Assembly (NCBI GenBank): GCA_030562195.1
Contig: CM060201.1
Coordinates: forward strand, 20,162,454-20,226,453
Origin: Nipponacmea schrenckii
Lineage: Eukaryota > Mollusca > Gastropoda > Lottiidae
Direction: 5' to 3'
DNA: 64,000 bases
The notes below the pieces were generated by a model. That model worked only from the letters and a program-made list of their open reading frames with translations. It did no database searches and was not told the DNA's origin. The position numbers and the translations under genes are program-made. Of this stretch, positions 62,901-64,000 are shown piece by piece (position 1 is the stretch's first letter; the number at the start of each line of letters is the position of its first letter).

Positions 62901-63085
62901 AATGACGCTTACACTTTCTATCCAATCAGAGGACGACAATGAATTTGAAAATCCGAAATTTGAAGTTCTTAAACTATTGCGGCTCTTTTCGTACTCGGCC
63001 AGTGACTTTGTGGCGGTAAAGATGTCAACATTATCAGACTCTGATGATGAAAATATTTCCTTGGTTTCGGAAGATGGGTGGACAT
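32684..63085 (-). CDS. Giant transmembrane mucin with repeated SEA-like/furin modules, intracellular ankyrin repeats and RS tail (5' end missing)
   Basis: Thirty-three exons (5' to 3'): 63085-62678, 61739-61660, 61391-61245, 60943-56027, 55795-55707, 55445-55299, 55036-52729, 52460-52372, 51955-51809, 51468-47968, 47804-47692, 47284-47132, 46916-46728, 45190-43386, 42800-42713, 42512-42336, 42080-42000, 41628-41602, 41250-41149, 40773-40675, 39286-39188, 38801-38703, 38489-38379, 38130-37642, 37506-37453, 37024-36965, 36711-36643, 35954-35883, 35394-35353, 34968-34843, 34424-34320, 33434-33321, 32914-32684 (TGA). Phases agree at every junction except where frameshifts sit inside exons 4 and 10. 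They sum to about 5,400 residues. The first visible exon starts in phase 2, so signal peptide and promoter lie upstream. A distant relation to the KIAA1549 (DUF3827) membrane protein family is possible from the membrane-proximal modules; that is a hypothesis. Two separate genes split at intron 45,191-46,727 is the main alternative. Confidence 0.78.
33645..34235. repeat. 40-bp minisatellite in an intron of the giant gene
   Basis: About 13 units (core GTGAAGATGTATAAGATGAA) flanked on both sides by GATACAAGAAAGGTG. A related stretch lies at 63,850-64,000 in inverted orientation, and a remnant near 36,365-36,430. Confidence 0.93.
36225..36335. repeat. Two-copy ~57-bp repeat
   Basis: A direct duplication with core CCTATAGAAGCACTGGCCTA in the intron between 35954 and 36643. 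Confidence 0.8.
38379..41250 (-). other. Five ankyrin repeats, one per exon
   Basis: Exons 41250-41149, 40773-40675, 39286-39188, 38801-38703 and 38489-38379 are all phase 0; three are exactly 99 nt (33 residues). Motifs: [70 protein letters not shown] and [20 protein letters not shown], ending KGKIHLPA. Sequence, order and the KG-(K/V)-LPA ending match the first repeats of canonical ankyrins (ANK1-3), where 99-nt repeat exons are also typical. The repeats stop there instead of continuing to about 24. Confidence 0.88.
39388..40488. repeat. 29-bp minisatellite, about 38 nearly perfect copies
   Basis: Units of TTTCAAACTTTCTGTATCAA plus nine bases are nearly identical throughout; only about four single-base variants are visible. 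It lies in the intron between two ankyrin-repeat exons. All three plus-strand frames are open because 29 is not divisible by three and the unit contains no stop on that strand. Confidence 0.97.
41285..41575 (-). mobile_element. SINE copy, head truncated
   Basis: It follows the 7.5-kb element through TGGAGTTTTACTTCCTACT, GAGGGAAATTTTGCCAGGAC and AATTTCCAACTGTCGAGGGA, ending near the B-box-like part. It is more diverged than the 7.5-kb copy and lies in an intron. Confidence 0.8.
41602..41628 (-). other. 27-nt micro-exon
   Basis: A nine-residue acidic exon (TEYDKDNEE) flanked by TTTTCAG and GTGAGT, phase 0 on both sides. Removal would not shift frame, so it is a candidate cassette exon just before the ankyrin repeats. 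Confidence 0.65.
42000..42800 (-). other. Proline-rich linker exons
   Basis: Exons 42800-42713, 42512-42336 and 42080-42000 encode linker sequence with Pro-rich spots such as [13 protein letters not shown] and [12 protein letters not shown], which could bind SH3 or WW domains. All junctions are phase 0 from 42713 onward. Confidence 0.7.
42185..42280 (-). mobile_element. SINE head fragment
   Basis: Contains the tRNA-like head of the SINE only (CAGGTTAGCAGGCAAGCATC, CTGAGCCACTGG). It lies in an intron of the giant gene. Confidence 0.75.
43386..45190 (-). other. Long cytoplasmic-tail exon, Ser/Pro/basic
   Basis: An intact 1,805-nt exon follows the transmembrane exon in phase 0 (NYK then RGESLEDHN). 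It is predicted disordered: basic clusters ([17 protein letters not shown]), Tyr-rich spots (DYYYHTM), acidic/Thr stretches and Pro-rich C-terminal parts ([15 protein letters not shown]). No domain recognised. It ends in phase 2 and joins 42800-42713 exactly. Confidence 0.75.
45255..45560. repeat. 73-bp minisatellite, four copies
   Basis: Units start at about 45,316, 45,389, 45,462 and 45,535 by the motif TTGGCTCTGATGGGCCTGAT. It lies in the intron between transmembrane and tail exons. Confidence 0.92.
45561..46727. other. Intron between transmembrane and cytoplasmic-tail exons
   Basis: This stretch decides whether the giant model is one gene. It holds SINE 3'-end fragments at about 46,095-46,150 and 46,168-46,225 and otherwise AT-rich DNA. 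I see no convincing first exon, start codon or promoter for a separate downstream gene. Confidence 0.55.
46728..47968 (-). other. SEA-like module 4 and transmembrane exon
   Basis: Exon 47804-47692 (113 nt) encodes [11 protein letters not shown] and [10 protein letters not shown], again a furin-type site. Exon 47284-47132 (153 nt) encodes [17 protein letters not shown] and SAILGYP. Exon 46916-46728 then encodes a short acidic/Pro linker ([10 protein letters not shown]), a single hydrophobic helix of about 23 residues (within it [17 protein letters not shown]), and [10 protein letters not shown] on the cytoplasmic side. If the last intron were retained, translation would stop three codons later, giving a tail-less form. 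Confidence 0.75.
47968..51468 (-). other. Ser/Thr-rich mucin-like exon with several frameshifts
   Basis: A 3.5-kb exon that starts [10 protein letters not shown] and ends [18 protein letters not shown], the first strand of module 4. Ser/Thr-rich coding continues along its whole length but switches frame at about 50,955, 50,205, 49,830, 49,725, 49,655 and 49,075, in each case keeping the mucin-like composition on both sides. No plausible introns explain the switches. I read it as one exon with indels in this assembly or allele. Confidence 0.65.
51809..52800 (-). other. SEA-like module 3 with furin-type site
   Basis: The exon 7 end ([19 protein letters not shown]) is followed by exon 52460-52372 (89 nt; [23 protein letters not shown]) and exon 51955-51809 (147 nt; [30 protein letters not shown]). 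The HRRKRQ site is a textbook furin consensus. Exons of this cassette have the same lengths as in module 2. Confidence 0.7.
52729..55036 (-). other. Ser/Thr-rich mucin-like exon
   Basis: An uninterrupted 2,308-nt exon starting [10 protein letters not shown]. Its first quarter (about 54,540-55,020) is a tandem repeat of 31 residues per unit (core [19 protein letters not shown]), about five units. The remainder is non-repetitive Ser/Thr-rich sequence. It ends [14 protein letters not shown], the first strand of module 3. No frameshift is seen, unlike exons 4 and 10. Confidence 0.85.
55299..56110 (-). other. SEA-like module 2 with furin-type site
   Basis: The end of exon 4 encodes [18 protein letters not shown] and DFKDKLKM. 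Exon 55795-55707 (89 nt) encodes [10 protein letters not shown] and [10 protein letters not shown]. Exon 55445-55299 (147 nt) encodes [16 protein letters not shown] and [16 protein letters not shown]. Same exon plan, phases and basic site as module 1. Confidence 0.68.
56027..60943 (-). other. Ser/Thr-rich exon with EEVQPSS heptad array
   Basis: This 4.9-kb exon starts [11 protein letters not shown]. It encodes Ser/Thr-rich sequence, three copies of a roughly 45-residue repeat (59,640-60,060; [14 protein letters not shown] core), then about 145 copies of EEVQPSS or VEVQPSS (59,570-56,500), and ends [16 protein letters not shown], the start of the second SEA-like module. Heavy O-glycosylation is expected. 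Frameshifts occur at about 56,988, densely at 57,405-57,935, and at about 58,228, 58,412 and 58,440-58,480. Confidence 0.8.
56505..59570 (-). repeat. 21-bp coding minisatellite (EEVQPSS)
   Basis: About 145 units of 21 bp (plus-strand core TGTACCTCTTCACTAGATGG) encode a seven-residue repeat; ACACTAGA variants encode VEVQPSS. Unit length divides by three, so the frame survives where the array is clean. Higher-order blocks are visible: the segments around 58,560-58,880 and 59,300-59,530 share the same order of variants. Confidence 0.96.
61105..61172 (+). mobile_element. SINE 3'-end fragment
   Basis: CTTCATTAGCCCATTGGGTG and GTAAAACTCCATTCATT are the inverse of the 3' end of the 7.5-kb SINE. A shorter match lies at about 55,600-55,625. 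Both are intronic. Confidence 0.7.
61245..63085 (-). other. SEA-like module 1 with furin-type site
   Basis: Exon 63085-62678 encodes a Ser-rich stretch ending [14 protein letters not shown] and FKRRLQ. Exon 61739-61660 (80 nt) encodes [10 protein letters not shown] and [10 protein letters not shown], with a basic RTRR cleavage-type site. Exon 61391-61245 (147 nt) encodes [16 protein letters not shown] and [16 protein letters not shown]. The alternation of a strand, helix, basic loop, strand and helix fits a SEA/ferredoxin-like fold. Confidence 0.65.
61740..62677. other. Intron of the giant gene, nothing recognised
   Basis: A 940-bp intron between the first two visible exons. No repeat or coding signal was seen. 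Confidence 0.6.
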
Positions 63086-64000
63086 CTGAAAAGACAAAAA
63101 AAAAGGCTAGAAATTGTCTGAATTTATCCTAGAAATAGCCTAGACTAAAGGTCATCGGTCTCGCAAACTTAAGCCTAGGTGTCGTTATATTGCAGCATTG
63201 TTAACCAGACCAATCCGCCCGGTTACCTGTTATGACAAATACCTTGAAACCTATTTCACATACCCCATCCATCCACCTACCCTAGCCTTGGTATGGTATG
63301 GTATGGTATGGTAGTTTTGGATCCAATTCCTTGCCCCTGGCACCTCCTCTAGGCTACATCCATCCCACCCTCGGGCCAATCCGCCCGGTTTCTAGTTTTC
63401 TTTACGACAAATACCTTGAAACCTATCTCACCTACCCCGTCCACCTACCCTAGCCTTTCACGATTTGTAGGTTTGATTTCTGAAGGCCTAGGTTTGGAAA
63501 ATAATATAGCTAATAGATATTGAGGCTCGGGTAGTTTTGGATCAAATTCCTTGCCCCTGGCACCTCCTCTAGGCTACATCCATCCCGCCCTCGCATGGCT
63601 ATATATTTGAAATCAATAATATTCATTATACATGTTTTTATGTTAGTAAATGTAACAATAATGAGAATAATGTATTGAGAGGTCCAGGTGTGGGTAATAA
63701 CAGGTGTTTGAGATGGTATATCTATGAGTATATCAATATAAATGTGGTATTAATACCATATTGGCCCGGTTATATTTAATAATAATTATATTCATTGCTT
63801 TGTTTTGTTTTGTTGTATATTATAATTTATAAATTTATAAAACTATCTTGTATCATATCTTTACAATGTCAAACTATTACAAACTTCATCTTATACCTTG
63901 ACTACAATAGTCACCTTTCTTGTATCACATCTTTACAATATCAAGCTATTACAAACTTCATACTTATACCTTGTCTACAATAGTCACCTTTCTTGTATCA
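63086..64000. other. Upstream intron or 5' region of the giant gene
   Basis: It starts with the acceptor TTTTCAG of the first visible exon. It holds a two-copy direct repeat (about 63,205-63,370 and 63,378-63,590; core TTGCCCCTGGCACCTCCTCT) and a short TATGG run near 63,293-63,312. From about 63,850 it holds sequence related to the 33.7-kb minisatellite. No further exon was found. Confidence 0.6.

Overview
The window is nuclear DNA of an animal: AT-rich, with many short exons bounded by GT/AG splice sites, long introns and a very large tandem-repeat load. A tRNA-derived SINE with dispersed fragments, and the overall protein similarity, suggest a lophotrochozoan invertebrate, most likely a mollusc. 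That assignment is inference. All gene models below were built by eye from reading frame, splice sites and phase continuity; no transcript or database evidence was available.

Layout. (1) 1-13,815, plus strand: the 3' part of a CHD1L/ALC1 chromatin-remodelling ATPase gene (SNF2 helicase core, acidic/basic linker, macro domain), followed by a BRCT-like C-terminus that human CHD1L lacks. (2) 14,703-16,004, plus strand: complete four-exon SDHAF2, the succinate dehydrogenase flavinylation factor. (3) 17,627-26,652, minus strand: a complete cathepsin D-type aspartic protease gene with two alternative terminal exons separated by two large minisatellites, and with CLEAR-like CACGTG boxes upstream of a TATA-like element. 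(4) 26.9-32.6 kb: intergenic DNA dominated by a 58-bp and a 22-bp minisatellite. (5) 32,684 to beyond 63,085, minus strand: a giant gene whose 33 visible exons join in phase. It encodes Ser/Thr-rich mucin-like stretches alternating with four copies of a three-exon SEA-like cassette, each with a furin-type site, then one transmembrane helix, a long cytoplasmic tail, five ankyrin repeats closely resembling the first repeats of canonical ankyrins, an RS/acidic tail and a C-terminal coiled coil. Its 5' end lies outside the window.

The most unusual signals are: the membrane mucin-ankyrin-RS architecture; the repeated SEA-like/furin cassette; three places in CHD1L where an exon edge with its splice site has been tandemly amplified; the duplicated last exon of the protease; the added BRCT module; and clusters of frameshifts in the mucin exons that look more like assembly error than pseudogenization. 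Tandem repeats of at least 15 unrelated families make up roughly a quarter of the window.
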